64,000 nt of DNA, taken from assembly GCF_030252345.1 (NCBI RefSeq), contig NZ_CP126980.1, positions 3,611,501-3,675,500 of the forward strand, in the 5' to 3' direction. Source of the DNA: Actinoplanes oblitus. GTDB lineage: Bacteria; Actinomycetota; Actinomycetes; Mycobacteriales; Micromonosporaceae. The translations under genes and the position numbers were made by a program. The stretch's first letter is position 1, and each line of letters starts with the position of its first letter. The notes beneath the pieces were generated by a model. That model saw only the letters and a list, made by a program, of their open reading frames with translations. It was not told the origin of the DNA and did no database searches. Shown piece by piece: positions 63,107 to 64,000 of this stretch.

Positions 63107-63685
63107 TTGAGTTCCGACGACGAGCTCGCCGAGCGATGGCGCGACGGCGACGAGAAAGCCCTGCGGACCGGCTATGACCGGCACGGCGCGGCCGTGCTCT
63201 ACCTGGCGCAGCGCCTGCTGGCCAACCGGTCGGACGCGGAGGACGTCACCCAGCTGACCTTTGTGGCGGCCTGGGCGGGACGGGACACGTTCGATCCGCA
63301 GCGCGGCACGCTGCTGAGCTGGCTGCTCGGCATCGCGCGGCGCAAGGCCGTCGACCGCCTGCGGTCCGTGGCGCGTGACGACCGCCTGACCGCGACGGTA
63401 CGGGCGCAGCTCACCTCCTCGGACGAGCGGGAGACGCCGGAACGCGTCGTCGACCGTCTCGTGGTCGCCGACGAGCTGAGCCGGCTGCCCGACGAGCAAC
63501 GCCGCACGCTGGAGCTGGCGTTCTTCGACGATCTCACGCATCCCCAGATAGCGGCGGTCACCGGGCTGCCGCTCGGTACGGTCAAGAGTCATATCCGGCG
63601 CGGTATGGCGAACCTGCGACGTCGTTGGGAGGTGGACGGTGCAGCACGTGGATCCCGATCGGCTGGTCCTTCTCGCGCTCTCTGA
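63107..63685 (+). CDS. ECF-type RNA polymerase sigma factor
   Basis: 192 residues. Region 2 (ALRTGYDRHGAAVLYLAQRL, DAEDVTQLTFVAAW) binds RNA polymerase and the -10 element; region 4 (LPDEQRRTLELAFFDDLTHPQIAAVTGLPLGTVKSHIRRG) binds -35. TTG start with an excellent GGAAGGGAGG ribosome site five bases away. Its 3' end overlaps the anti-sigma gene, so the two are coupled. Confidence 0.93.
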   Translation: MSSDDELAERWRDGDEKALRTGYDRHGAAVLYLAQRLLANRSDAEDVTQLTFVAAWAGRDTFDPQRGTLLSWLLGIARRKAVDRLRSVARDDRLTATVRAQLTSSDERETPERVVDRLVVADELSRLPDEQRRTLELAFFDDLTHPQIAAVTGLPLGTVKSHIRRGMANLRRRWEVDGAARGSRSAGPSRAL

Positions 63686-64000
63686 GGAGGAGACCGAGGC
63701 GAGCGAGGCGGAACACCTGATGGGTTGTGCCGGCTGCCGGCACGACTTCGAGGCGCTGCGGACGGTGGCCGACCTCGGCGCCGAGGCCGAGGAGCTGCGT
63801 GACCTGCCGCCCCCGCCGGAGCGGATCTGGCGGGCCATCGAGGCGGACGTCAGCGGGCCCGCGCGGCGGCCGGCACCGGTCACCGACCTGGCCGGCCGGC
63901 GTGGCCGGTTCCGGCGGAGACTGCCGGTGCTCCTGGCCGCGGCCGCCGTGGTGCTGGCGGTGGCCGGCACGGTGGTGGTCGACAGGTTCCTGTCCCGGCC
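63639..64000 (+). CDS. Zinc-binding anti-sigma factor, 3' partial
   Basis: GTG start with GGGAGG upstream, running off the window. The N-terminal zinc anti-sigma motif is HLMGCAGC (H-x3-C-x2-C). A hydrophobic segment (LPVLLAAAAVVLAVAGTVVV) shows it is membrane-bound. It should hold the preceding sigma factor inactive until an envelope or redox signal. The effector domain lies outside the window. Confidence 0.88.
   Translation, partial: MQHVDPDRLVLLALSEEETEASEAEHLMGCAGCRHDFEALRTVADLGAEAEELRDLPPPPERIWRAIEADVSGPARRPAPVTDLAGRRGRFRRRLPVLLAAAAVVLAVAGTVVVDRFLSR

Overview
The window is high-GC DNA (roughly 70% or more by eye) with frequent GTG starts and many ATGA/GTGA stop-start overlaps. Gene families such as EACC1-caspase, NgcEFG/CsnEFG-type sugar importers and ROK/RpiR regulators point to an actinobacterium. 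Actinoplanes or a related Micromonosporaceae is the most likely source, but this is inferred from gene content and was not tested. No rRNA, tRNA or CRISPR array was seen.

Layout. 1-8159: end of a polysaccharide or nucleotide-sugar region. It has a partial asparagine-synthase-like enzyme, then an oxidoreductase/epimerase/aminotransferase operon diverging from a hexapeptide acyltransferase. A caspase-EACC1 conflict pair lies between. 8292-15620: mixed small genes, an intact IS256-type element (9510-10888) next to ten 63-bp tandem repeats, a methyltransferase, an AraC regulator and a PIG-V-like membrane transferase. 16015-19709: NAD-dependent DNA ligase diverging from a two-component pair whose regulator lacks an output domain.

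19680-30486: a N-acetylmuramic acid (MurNAc) recovery locus. It holds murQ, an RpiR/MurR-type regulator, a BadF-type sugar kinase, NamZ, a GH3 N-acetylglucosaminidase, an AmiE-like serine hydrolase and an NgcEFG-type ABC importer. The logic is extracellular release of amino sugars and peptides from wall fragments, ABC import, cytoplasmic phosphorylation, and MurQ conversion to GlcNAc-6-phosphate. 30533-40059: a secreted ricin-type lectin, then a tight operon of patatin-like lipase, small membrane protein, GMC oxidoreductase, alpha-dioxygenase-like heme protein and pentapeptide-repeat membrane protein. This operon is a candidate oxylipin pathway.

40279-49210: a secreted beta-helix protein, a GH46 chitosanase and a divergent csnR-E-F-G-H-K-type operon for chitosan oligosaccharide uptake, with two related operator-like sequences in the shared promoter region. 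49507-53458: a 3-oxoadipate operon (pcaIJF-like) with a divergent LysR regulator, followed by decayed remnants of a maleylacetate reductase gene. 53459-57928: a Baeyer-Villiger monooxygenase/SDR/epimerase operon with a divergent PucR-type regulator. 57984-58506: an 18-copy 14-bp minisatellite, a terminator and an IF-1 paralogue coupled to a GNAT acetyltransferase with a likely leader peptide. 59568-64000: a GGDEF protein, an MFS exporter under twin palindromes, another GNAT, and an ECF sigma/anti-sigma pair cut by the window end.
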